Shown piece after piece: positions 31,135 to 39,830 of a stretch of DNA of 64,000 nt. Location: assembly GCA_028823445.1 (NCBI GenBank), contig JAPKBH010000001.1, forward strand, positions 1 to 64,000. The letters are read 5' to 3'. Made by a program: the position numbers and the translations under genes. Each line of letters begins with the position of its first letter. The first letter of the stretch is position 1. This stretch comes from Acidimicrobiales bacterium. GTDB taxonomy: Bacteria > Actinomycetota > Acidimicrobiia > Acidimicrobiales > MedAcidi-G1. The notes beneath the pieces were generated by a model, which saw only the letters and a list, made by a program, of their open reading frames with translations, searched no databases and was not told the DNA's origin.

Positions 31135-31182
31135 AGGTGTCCAATAGCAAGCCCGGCCGGCTTGTTAGATACGCTGTGGGCT

Positions 31183-32073
31183 ATGGATAACCGATTTGAA
31201 GATGTCGCTGGGGTGCGTGGTGCCCTCGCAGAAGCCAACTATTTAGCCGACGATGGCATAGCCGGAATCGTCTACTTAGCCGACCGCCTCGGGAAACCAA
31301 TTTTGGTTGAAGGTCCCGCCGGCACCGGAAAAACGCAGTTAGCGAAAAGTGTGGCCGAAATGATCGGGGCACGGTTAATTCGTCTGCAATGCTACGAAGG
31401 TCTCGATGAGTCAAAAGCGCTCTACGAATGGAACTACAAAAAGCAATTGCTGCGTATTCAAACTGAAGGCGGTGGCAGTAACTGGGACGAGATCGAAGAT
31501 GACTTGTTCTCAGAAGAGTTTTTGCTAACCCGGCCGTTGTTGGAAGCCATACGGGCCGAAGATCCCGTAGTTCTGCTGATCGACGAAGTAGACCGGGTAG
31601 AGGTCGAAACAGAAGCGCTGCTTTTGGAAATACTCTCCGAATATCAAGTCTCTATACCAGAGCTCGGCACGGTGAAGGCTCGACAAATACCACTGGTTTT
31701 CTTAACCTCTAACGCCACCCGCGAACTCTCGGAAGCCTTAAAGCGTCGCTGCCTGTTTCTTTACATCGACTACCCCGATCTTGAACGAGAACGAGAAATC
31801 GTCTTGAACAAAGTGCCAGGGATTGACGAAAACCTTGCTGATCAAGTAGCACGTATTGTGCGTTCGATACGTCAACTGGATTTGAAAAAATCCCCTTCGG
31901 TGTCAGAAACTATTGATTGGGCCCGCACCCTGGTGCTGATGGGTATCGACAAAGTAGATGCCCAGACCGCTACGGAAACAGCCAACATTTTACTCAAGTA
32001 CCGCACCGACATCGACAAAGCCGTTAAAGAGTTTTCTGAAGCCCCCGACGGGCTCGACGAAACTGAAAGCTAA
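31183..32073 (+). CDS. MoxR-family AAA+ ATPase
   Basis: Walker A VEGPAGTGKTQLAKS, Walker B VVLLIDEVDRVEVETEALLLEILSEYQVSIPELG, SNATRELSEALKRRC. ATG 31183 preferred; TTG 31162 lies in a hairpin arm. Confidence 0.9.
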   Translation: MDNRFEDVAGVRGALAEANYLADDGIAGIVYLADRLGKPILVEGPAGTGKTQLAKSVAEMIGARLIRLQCYEGLDESKALYEWNYKKQLLRIQTEGGGSNWDEIEDDLFSEEFLLTRPLLEAIRAEDPVVLLIDEVDRVEVETEALLLEILSEYQVSIPELGTVKARQIPLVFLTSNATRELSEALKRRCLFLYIDYPDLEREREIVLNKVPGIDENLADQVARIVRSIRQLDLKKSPSVSETIDWARTLVLMGIDKVDAQTATETANILLKYRTDIDKAVKEFSEAPDGLDETES

Positions 32074-32082
32074 AAACCCGCC

Positions 32083-33552
32083 GTGGCTTTAGCTGACCCC
32101 CAAGCCGACACCCCATTGTTGGACCTCCTCGGGGGTTTCATTGTGGAACTCCGGGCCGCTGGTCTGCCGGTTAGTTTGACAGAAAACCTTGACGCCATGG
32201 AAGCGGTCACCCACATTCCTATAGAGGACCGGGAAGCATTCAAATACGCACTCGGTGCCACTTTGGTTAAAAATTATGCCCACTGGAAAGCCTTTGAAAT
32301 AGTTTTTGAAGTTTATTTCACCTTGCGAGGCCCAGAATACGAGTTGGTCGGTGAAGGCGAAGCCAGCGATGGTGACCCAGATGGCGAACAAAGTTCACTC
32401 CCGGGAGAGGGCCAAGCCCAAGGCGGTGGGGGAGGAGGGCAATCCCTCACCCCTGAACAACTCGCCGAAATGCTTTTCAAAGCCCTCATGAACGGCGACG
32501 GCGCCATGATGACCGCCTTGGCCCGCCAAGCCGTAAAAAGATTCGCCGGGATGGAACCCGGACGGCCGGTGGGGGGCACGTACTACCTGTACCGGACGCT
32601 AAGAAATCTCGAGTTGGATTCGATGTTGGACCGGCTCATGGAATCCGCTCAAGACCAGGCGCCCCAACCCTTGACCAAATTTGAAGAGCGGTTAGAGCGC
32701 GATGAATTCGCCGACCGCATCGAAAAACTTAAAGCAGAAGTAGAAGCAGAAATTCGCCGACGTCTGGTGGCCGACCGGGGAGTAGAAGCGATGGCCCGCA
32801 CCTTGCGTAAACCATTACCCGAAGACGTGGACTTCATGCACGCTTCACGCGAAGAAATGGCCGACCTGCGCAAAGCCATTTACCCCCTAACCCGCAAGTT
32901 GGCCGTTCGCTTAGCGCGTAAACGCCGCCACGGGCGCAAAGGAGCCCTGGACTTCCGCAACACCATTCGCCATTCCCTGAGTTATGGCGGGGTGCCTGCC
33001 GAACCAAAGTTCCGTTTTCCCCGGCCGGCCAAACCAGAAATGATGGTCATCGCCGACATTTCAGGCTCGGTAGCTTCCTTTGCTCGTTTCACCTTGCACT
33101 TGGTGTACGCCATAAGTAATCAGTTCTCTAAAGTAAGATCGTTTGTCTTCATCGATGGTCTAGACGAAGTAACCAAATTTTTTGAAGGAACCGAAGACAT
33201 CGGCCACGCCGTGCACCGGGTAAACACCGAAGCTGACGTGGTGTGGGTAGACGGGCACTCCGACTATGGCCACGCCTTCGACATATTTTGGGAACGCTAT
33301 GGCAAAGATGTGGGGCCAAAAACCACCGTGTTGATTCTGGGTGATGCCCGCAACAACTACCATGCATCGCAATCTTGGATCATCAAAGAAATGCAGCACA
33401 AAGCCCGCAAAGTATTTTGGCTAAACCCCGAACCACGGGCTTACTGGGACACCGGGGATTCCATCGTGGGCGAATACGCTACTCACGCTGATGGCTGCTA
33501 CGAAGTACGGAACCTGCGGCAACTAGAAAGCTTTGTAGAAAAACTCATTTAG
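32083..33552 (+). CDS. VWA-domain protein, CoxE-like
   Basis: MIDAS motif MMVIADISGSVASF; paired with the MoxR ATPase; GTG start. Confidence 0.85.
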   Translation: MALADPQADTPLLDLLGGFIVELRAAGLPVSLTENLDAMEAVTHIPIEDREAFKYALGATLVKNYAHWKAFEIVFEVYFTLRGPEYELVGEGEASDGDPDGEQSSLPGEGQAQGGGGGGQSLTPEQLAEMLFKALMNGDGAMMTALARQAVKRFAGMEPGRPVGGTYYLYRTLRNLELDSMLDRLMESAQDQAPQPLTKFEERLERDEFADRIEKLKAEVEAEIRRRLVADRGVEAMARTLRKPLPEDVDFMHASREEMADLRKAIYPLTRKLAVRLARKRRHGRKGALDFRNTIRHSLSYGGVPAEPKFRFPRPAKPEMMVIADISGSVASFARFTLHLVYAISNQFSKVRSFVFIDGLDEVTKFFEGTEDIGHAVHRVNTEADVVWVDGHSDYGHAFDIFWERYGKDVGPKTTVLILGDARNNYHASQSWIIKEMQHKARKVFWLNPEPRAYWDTGDSIVGEYATHADGCYEVRNLRQLESFVEKLI

Positions 33553-33554
33553 CT

Positions 33555-34940
33555 TTAGGCTTCGCTCTGCCCTTTGCGCAGCAGTTCAGCCAAGCGGAAA
33601 GCCAGATCCACGCTTTGGCCACCGTTCAAGCGAGGGTCGCACATAGATTCGTATCGAGTGCCGAGATCACCTTGTTCGACCACCGAACCGCCACCAAGGC
33701 ATTCGGTAACGTCGTCACCGGTGAGCTCTAAATGCACGCCCCCCGGGTGGGTGCCTATCGAACGATGTACCGCAAAAAAGCCTGAAACTTCAGCTAGTAC
33801 ATCTTCGAAGTGGCGAGTTTTGTGCCCGCCTTCTGCCGTAAAAGTATTACCATGCATGGGGTCGCAAACCCACACCACCGGGTGTCCGGACTCTTTTACC
33901 GCATCGAGCAGCGGAGGCAATTTGTCAATAATTTGGTTGGCACCCATACGCACGATTAAAGACAGGCGGCCTGGTTCTTTTTCTGGGTTTAGCGCCTGGC
34001 AGAGGTCGAGAACTTCTTGTGGGGTAGCCGTGGGGCCGATTTTGCAACCCAGGGGGTTGCGGACACCACGCAGAAACTCAACGTGAGCGCCATCAAGTTG
34101 ACGGGTCCGTTCGCCAATCCACAACATGTGGGCTGAGCAGTCGTACCAATCGCCGGTTAAGGAATCCTGCCGAGTTAAGGCTTCTTCGTAGTCCAGCAGC
34201 AAAGCCTCGTGGCTGGTGTAAAAATCTACCTGGCGAAGCTCGGACAAAGTATCAGAAGAAATGCCGCAGGCCTCCATGAACTGTACGGCCCGCTCAATCT
34301 CATCGGCCAGCGCCTCGTAGCGTTGGCCAGCGGGACTCTCGGCTACAAACTCACGGTTCCAACGGTGAACTTCAGAAAGGTTAGCGAACCCGCCTTTGGT
34401 GAACGCTCGAAGCAGATTAAGTGTTGAGGCGGCACGGTTGTATGCAGTAACCAAACGTTGGGGGTTCGGAGAACGGTCGTCAGGAGAAAAGCCAATGTCG
34501 TTAACAATGTGCCCACGAAATGAAGGTAACTCAACGCCATCAATTGTTTCGGTATCACTGGAACGCGGCTTAGCGAACTGGCCAGCGATACGCCCCACCT
34601 TGACTACCGGTACCCCAGTGAAATAAGTCAACACCACGGCCATTTGCAAAATTACCCGCAGACGGTCACGAATAGAGTCAGCAGAAGTATCAAAAGATTC
34701 CGCACAGTCGCCGGCCTGCAACAGAAAAGCTTCGCCGCGGCAAACCGCCGCCAAACTTTGAGTTAAGTCACGCCCCTCGCCCGCAAAAACCAGGGGAGGG
34801 AAAGAACGTAATTCGTCCAAAGCCGCCCCATGTTGCGATGCATCGGGCCAATTGGGCTGTTGTAAAGCCACTCGGCCACGCCAAGAATCGGGTGCCCAAG
34901 TGGCATCAGTTGAAGAAGAGGTCGAAGATGAGGTTGTCAC
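33555..34940 (-). CDS. aroG: 3-deoxy-7-phosphoheptulonate synthase, class II
   Basis: SWRGRVALQQPNWPD, FLLQAGDCAESFD, GRIAGQFAKPRSSDTE, LGCKIGPTATPQEVLDLC, VWVCDPMHGNTF. Confidence 0.95.
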   Translation of the reverse strand: MTTSSSTSSSTDATWAPDSWRGRVALQQPNWPDASQHGAALDELRSFPPLVFAGEGRDLTQSLAAVCRGEAFLLQAGDCAESFDTSADSIRDRLRVILQMAVVLTYFTGVPVVKVGRIAGQFAKPRSSDTETIDGVELPSFRGHIVNDIGFSPDDRSPNPQRLVTAYNRAASTLNLLRAFTKGGFANLSEVHRWNREFVAESPAGQRYEALADEIERAVQFMEACGISSDTLSELRQVDFYTSHEALLLDYEEALTRQDSLTGDWYDCSAHMLWIGERTRQLDGAHVEFLRGVRNPLGCKIGPTATPQEVLDLCQALNPEKEPGRLSLIVRMGANQIIDKLPPLLDAVKESGHPVVWVCDPMHGNTFTAEGGHKTRHFEDVLAEVSGFFAVHRSIGTHPGGVHLELTGDDVTECLGGGSVVEQGDLGTRYESMCDPRLNGGQSVDLAFRLAELLRKGQSEA

Positions 34941-35011
34941 AAAGAACAGCCTACGGCTTTGACGGGCTGTGCCCTAACGAGTTTTATGGTCTGATTGTTT
35001 TCTTACGAAAA

Positions 35012-35842
35012 CTAGGCAGCGTCGATAACTTCGCCGGCTCGGTCGCGCACGGTGTTTACCGCACGCTTAACCAAACGACGGGCAGCTTCTGCGGTAACGC
35101 CAAGGTTCTCGCCCACTTCACGGTAAGAACGCTTCCGACCATCGGTTAAACCAAAACGTTGTTCCACCGCAAAACGAGCACGGTGGTCCAAAACGTCAAG
35201 TAAGCCAGTGGCCATGTCGTTTTCGGCCTGAGCCATAACCAAAGCTTCGGGCCCTGGCTTGGAATCAGGAAGAAGGTCAACCAACTCGTTGCTGTCATCG
35301 TCACCAATGGTGCGATCCAACGAAGTAGGGGTGGTCAAACGGTGCAAACGAGCATGCTCTTCGTCGAGTTCGTCTCCGTTGCCGGAAACTGCTCGCAAAG
35401 CGGCACGCAAGCTGGCCGAACGGTCACCAGGTAAACGAACCAAACTGGCTTTTTGATCCAACGCACGGCCAATAGCTTGTCGAATCCAAAAAGTAGCGTA
35501 CGTGGAGAACTTGAAACCCTTACGCCAATCAAACTTGTCGACAGCATGTTCGAGACCCAAGTTGCCTTCTTGAATAAGGTCAAGGAGTTCCATACCGGGA
35601 GGCAAGGGGTAGCGGCGAGCCACGCTAACTACCAACCGAAGGTTGGAGCGAATAAAGCGATCTTTGGCTTGGGCAGCCTTACGGATGGCCCGATCAAACT
35701 CTCGACCAGTTTCGCCTTCTTCTTTGGCGGCCCGAGCGGCTGCACCAGCCTCGATTATCTTGGAAAGCTCACGCTCTTTTTGTGCGTCAAGCAACGGCAC
35801 CATGCCGATTTCGTTTAGGTATTGTCCTACTGAATCACTCAT
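35012..35842 (-). CDS. RNA polymerase sigma factor, sigma-70 family, group 2-like
   Basis: Regions 1.2 to 4: VGQYLNEIGMVPLL, IRSNLRLVVSVARRY, ELLDLIQEGNLGLEHAVDKFDWRKGFKFSTYATFWIRQAIGRAL, RSYREVGENLGVTAEAARRLVKRAV; no region 1.1. Confidence 0.92.
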   Translation of the reverse strand: MSDSVGQYLNEIGMVPLLDAQKERELSKIIEAGAAARAAKEEGETGREFDRAIRKAAQAKDRFIRSNLRLVVSVARRYPLPPGMELLDLIQEGNLGLEHAVDKFDWRKGFKFSTYATFWIRQAIGRALDQKASLVRLPGDRSASLRAALRAVSGNGDELDEEHARLHRLTTPTSLDRTIGDDDSNELVDLLPDSKPGPEALVMAQAENDMATGLLDVLDHRARFAVEQRFGLTDGRKRSYREVGENLGVTAEAARRLVKRAVNTVRDRAGEVIDAA

Positions 35843-35864
35843 TTGTTTCTCACACTCTGTTTAG

Positions 35865-35883
35865 CTTCGGCGACGCGCCGAAG
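35865..35883. promoter_or_regulatory. Perfect inverted repeat in sigma-factor leader region
   Basis: CTTCGGCG-ACG-CGCCGAAG, about 22 nt upstream of the sigma factor start on the minus strand. Confidence 0.5.
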
Positions 35884-36100
35884 GCATTATTTGATACTAG
35901 GGAAAGGTGGCGGATGCCTAGTTACCCCTACGGGGTTGTTTTTGTAGCTTCCTTGCCGATAGACAACTTAAGCACAAATTTGGCCTTAAGGGAAGAGCTA
36001 ATTCTGTGTCGTCTGACACACGAGCTAAAAGCGCAGGTCAGAGGGGTATTTCTTTGTCTCTGTGCTCCCCGAATCAAGGATTTTCGGCTAAGATTCTTTT

Positions 36101-36712
36101 GTGAACCAATCAAGCAACCGCCGGATCGGCATCTTAGGCGGCACCTTCGACCCACCACATCTGGGTCATCTGGCTGCTGCATTGGCGGCCCAAGAACAAC
36201 TGGTTCTTGACCAAGTCTTACTGGTAGTAGCCAACGACCCGTGGCAAAAAACTGAAGCAGGGCAAGAAATAACCGCCGCCCATCATCGGCTCGCCATGGT
36301 CGAACAAGCAGTAGCCAACCGAGACGGGCTACACGCCGACCCCTCAGAAATCAATCGAGGTGGGCCAACCTACACGGCTGCTACTTTGACAGAAATGGCG
36401 AACCGATTTCCCGAAGCAGAACTATTCTTACTCATAGGCGGCGATGTGGCTCCAGAACTCAATACTTGGATAGAAGCAAAGGCAGTACGCCAACGTGCCA
36501 CAATCGTGGTTATGGATCGACCAGGATACCCCCAAGCCGTGCCGCCCGAAGGCTGGGATTTTCAACGTCTGATAGCCGCCACCCCAGACATAGCAGGCAC
36601 CGAAGTGCGTTTACGAGGCCGAGCAGGAAACGACATAACGGCCATGGTCCCCATCGCAGTCGCTGACTACATTAAAAAACATGGGCTCTACTCGGGCGAG
36701 TTGCATTCATGA
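36101..36712 (+). CDS. nadD: Nicotinate-nucleotide adenylyltransferase
   Basis: RIGILGGTFDPPHLGHLAAALAAQEQLVLDQVLLVVANDPWQK. GTG start. Confidence 0.94.
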   Translation: MNQSSNRRIGILGGTFDPPHLGHLAAALAAQEQLVLDQVLLVVANDPWQKTEAGQEITAAHHRLAMVEQAVANRDGLHADPSEINRGGPTYTAATLTEMANRFPEAELFLLIGGDVAPELNTWIEAKAVRQRATIVVMDRPGYPQAVPPEGWDFQRLIAATPDIAGTEVRLRGRAGNDITAMVPIAVADYIKKHGLYSGELHS

Positions 36713-37911
36713 CCGAGCCCACCACAAACGAAATGCCGCAACGTTTTCGCCGCAAAAGCCCTGCGCCGCGGGCTTCGCACGGGTGGCGTTGGTTGTTCCC
36801 TATCGCTCTGGTGGCAGCCATGGGTTGGTCGGCCATGCTGCTCATCGAAAGTGCCCATGAGCTTTTAGACAGCCAAGACGGAGAAATTCGCACCGCACAG
36901 ACCGACCCCACCTCGCTGGGGTTCGAAGCATTCGTTGAACAAACCTGGTCCATGCTGATCATCACCGAAAACAAAAACGAAGACCTGGTGGACCTCGCCG
37001 TAGCTACGGTCGCTGACCGAGAAAATGGGGGAGGATCAATACTGGTCGTGCCACCTCACCTACGAGTAGCCGGCGGTTGCTCTGCAGCACCCTGTGATCT
37101 CGCCGCCCTCTACCACGAAGGTGGGAAAGAACTTCTTACCGAAGCCATGGTGAGTCTCTTAAATGTTGGGTTCACTCAAGAAGTGTTGCTAACCGAAAGT
37201 CGTTGGGCTGGTTTAACCGGGCCAATCGGGGGAGTATCCGTCTCGATTGATGCCCCATTGACCAGCGAAAACGAAGCGGGAGATAAAGTTGTGCAATTCC
37301 CGGCGGGAAACACAACCATTTTGCCCAACCAAACTGTCGAATTTTTAGACTTCTCTGAAGGGCTTTCTGGAACAACAGACCTGGCTCTAAGTCAAGCCTT
37401 TTGGTCTTCGTGGATGACAAAACTCTCTGAAGGTGAAAGCCCGCTCGACAAACTGCCAGCCCTCGACCTCGACGTAGTGGAACTCTTGGCAGTGGTTGCT
37501 ACGGGAAATCAATCAGTAGTTTCGTTGACGGTCAGCGAAGCCGACGACGGCCTCTATGTTGAAGCAGACCTCTTAGCGCATCTTGTTGTAGAAATGTTCC
37601 CGTTTCCTATTTCCGCTCATCCCGGCGACCGGATAAGCGTGCGACTCATCAACGGAACCGGTGACTTCACCATCGACCCCGTAGCACGCCAACGGGTAGT
37701 AGCGGCCGGCGGTGAAATAATTGTGGTCGGCAACCACGCAAACTTCGATGTGGCCGAATCAACGGTCACTTACCGCGACCCTTCGGCGGCTGTCGAAGCA
37801 GAAACCATGGCCCAATCGCTTGGGATACCAGCGGAGTACGACGCATTTGCCAGTCCCGCAGCAGAAATAACAGTGCTGATTGGCGCCGACTTTGTTGGTT
37901 TAACCGGTTAG
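36709..37911 (+). CDS. LytR C-terminal-domain (LytR_C) membrane protein
   Basis: One N-terminal TM; C-terminal ISVRLINGTGDFTIDPVARQRVVAAGGEIIVVGNHANFD resembles LytR_C; between nadD and rsfS. Confidence 0.7.
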   Translation: MTEPTTNEMPQRFRRKSPAPRASHGWRWLFPIALVAAMGWSAMLLIESAHELLDSQDGEIRTAQTDPTSLGFEAFVEQTWSMLIITENKNEDLVDLAVATVADRENGGGSILVVPPHLRVAGGCSAAPCDLAALYHEGGKELLTEAMVSLLNVGFTQEVLLTESRWAGLTGPIGGVSVSIDAPLTSENEAGDKVVQFPAGNTTILPNQTVEFLDFSEGLSGTTDLALSQAFWSSWMTKLSEGESPLDKLPALDLDVVELLAVVATGNQSVVSLTVSEADDGLYVEADLLAHLVVEMFPFPISAHPGDRISVRLINGTGDFTIDPVARQRVVAAGGEIIVVGNHANFDVAESTVTYRDPSAAVEAETMAQSLGIPAEYDAFASPAAEITVLIGADFVGLTG

Positions 37912-37922
37912 CGTTGTCTCCG

Positions 37923-38336
37923 ATGAAAACTTCTCCAAGTTCCCAAGAAAACTACGACACTTCTGCCGGTATACAACGCTGGGCGGTGCAAGCTGCCCGG
38001 GCCGCCGACGACAAGTTGGGGCGCGACACCGTACTCATAGACGTAGGCGATGTCATGGGCGTAACCGACCTCTTTGTGGTGACCAGTGGAGGAAACCGGC
38101 GCCAAGTACGGGCCATAGTCGACGAAATAGAAGAACAACTCACCATCCTCGATGGCCCCCAGCCACGGGCCGTCGAAGGTCGCGGCACCGATGATGAACA
38201 AACCTGGATATTAATGGACTTCGGCGGTTTCCTGGTTCACGTGTTTGACGAACAAGCACGGGCCTTTTACGACCTTGAACGTTTATGGGGCGATCGGCCA
38301 ACCATCGATTGGCGCTCCGACACCTCGCCTAGCTAA
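37923..38336 (+). CDS. rsfS: Ribosome silencing factor RsfS
   Basis: DTVLIDVGDVMGVTDLFVVTSGGNRRQVRAIVDEIEEQL, WILMDFGGFLVHVFDEQARAFYDLERLWGD. Confidence 0.93.
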   Translation: MKTSPSSQENYDTSAGIQRWAVQAARAADDKLGRDTVLIDVGDVMGVTDLFVVTSGGNRRQVRAIVDEIEEQLTILDGPQPRAVEGRGTDDEQTWILMDFGGFLVHVFDEQARAFYDLERLWGDRPTIDWRSDTSPS

Positions 38337-39576
38337 CCCCAACATGTCTTGACGGGCGGTTAGTGGCAGCAAAAACGGCGCCCAACAGCGGCAACGCCGC
38401 CCACAACAAAGCCGTGGACCGAAATGACCCGGTGGCTGAAGCAGTCACCGAAAAAGCAATGGGCCCAGCCGCCGATGCCAGCACTCCGATAAACATTAAG
38501 GCTCCCTGGATGGACCCAATATGGTCAAGGCCGAACCATTTCGGAACCAAAGCGGCACCTAGCGTGCGCATGGTCCCCGACATAAGACCAAAGATCACGG
38601 CGTAACAAATGACCGCAGGCAAAGTAGAAACTTGGCTAGCGAGCAACAAGGTGACGCTCAACAGCAGCAATGCAACCAGCGGAGCAAACCGGGCACCAAT
38701 TTTGTCTAGAGCCACGCCCATAACTGGAGAACCCACCGAAGTGCCGATTACCTGGGGGAGAAACATGATGGCTGCTTCAGTCTGACTAAACCCGCTCTCG
38801 CCCAGCAAAGAAATTTGGTGAAAGTTCAGCCCAGTGCTGAGCATTGCAGAGCCCCCCGATGCGGCTGCCAACACCCAAAAAGCACGAGTTCGCAGGGCCG
38901 CAGAACGGTCCATGCTGGGACGCACTGCGGCTCTTTTTTGTGGATCAGGGTGCGGGTCAAGGCCATCGGGGTGCTGACCCACGCTGGAGGGGCGGTCAAT
39001 GATGCCGAACCAAGCGAGGGGTATAACCACCATGGCCACCGTGCTGGCCGAAACAATCCAAGCGGTACGCCACCCCCATTGGGCAATAGTAAAACTCAAA
39101 CCCACCGGAACCATGGCCACAATGGCTGAAGAAATGGTCATGGTGAGCCCTAGGGCTAAGCCGCGGCGTTGTTCGAACCAGAGAGAAACAGCCACATTGC
39201 TGACCAGCGAAAGGCTGCCTTGGCCGAGCATGCGGATAAACCAAAAGCCGATGGTGAGGCTAATTATTCCTTGCACCCCCGACATGTAAAAAAGTGCTCC
39301 GGCAAACAAGATGGAGATGATGGTCATGGCCCGGCGGACGCCGTAGCGGTCAATCCAGCGGCCCACCGTGGGCATGGCTAGAGCGCCGCACAAGGTACCG
39401 ATGGCGTAACCACCAGCAATAGCGTTTTTTGAAAGGTTGAGATCTTCGGCAAAGTGATCAATAAAAACACTGACCCCGATGGTTTGGCCCGGCCCGGTAA
39501 GGCCTAAAGCAATGGTGGCAAAAACCAGAATACGCCAACCAGAAAAAGACGACTTAGGAGAGAGGGGAGGCATCAA
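38329..39576 (-). CDS. Major facilitator superfamily transporter
   Basis: About 12 predicted hydrophobic segments; MFS pattern GRWIDRYGVRRAM between TM2 and TM3. Confidence 0.85.
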   Translation of the reverse strand: MMPPLSPKSSFSGWRILVFATIALGLTGPGQTIGVSVFIDHFAEDLNLSKNAIAGGYAIGTLCGALAMPTVGRWIDRYGVRRAMTIISILFAGALFYMSGVQGIISLTIGFWFIRMLGQGSLSLVSNVAVSLWFEQRRGLALGLTMTISSAIVAMVPVGLSFTIAQWGWRTAWIVSASTVAMVVIPLAWFGIIDRPSSVGQHPDGLDPHPDPQKRAAVRPSMDRSAALRTRAFWVLAAASGGSAMLSTGLNFHQISLLGESGFSQTEAAIMFLPQVIGTSVGSPVMGVALDKIGARFAPLVALLLLSVTLLLASQVSTLPAVICYAVIFGLMSGTMRTLGAALVPKWFGLDHIGSIQGALMFIGVLASAAGPIAFSVTASATGSFRSTALLWAALPLLGAVFAATNRPSRHVGVS

Positions 39577-39636
39577 CAGAGTCTAAAGTCTGTGACGAAA
39601 ACCAGACACCCCAGGCCAACGACCTGCGGAAATGCG

Positions 39637-39709
39637 TGGAGCTAGAGGGAATTGAACCCTCGACCTCTTCCATGCCATGGAAGCGCTCTGCCAACTGAGC
39701 TATAGCCCC
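39637..39709 (-). tRNA. tRNA-Ala (anticodon GGC), CCA not encoded
   Basis: Reverse complement GGGGCTATAGCTCAGTTGGCAGAGCGCTTCCATGGCATGGAAGAGGTCGAGGGTTCAATTCCCTCTAGCTCCA; next bases CGC. Confidence 0.93.
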
Positions 39710-39830
39710 GCGAAGGACACAGGTTACCAGCGGGGTCTGCTACTGAGAACAGAAGGGGCCCGGTAAATTCTCTTTTTAAGAATGGTTAGAACCCTCGCCC
39801 GCCCACCAGAGGTCGCTAGCCTTGATCAAG

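Noticed and set aside
39710-39830. Possible T-box leader upstream of leuS
   Set aside because: No T-box sequence (AGGGTGG..ACCGCG-like), specifier loop or antiterminator was visible.
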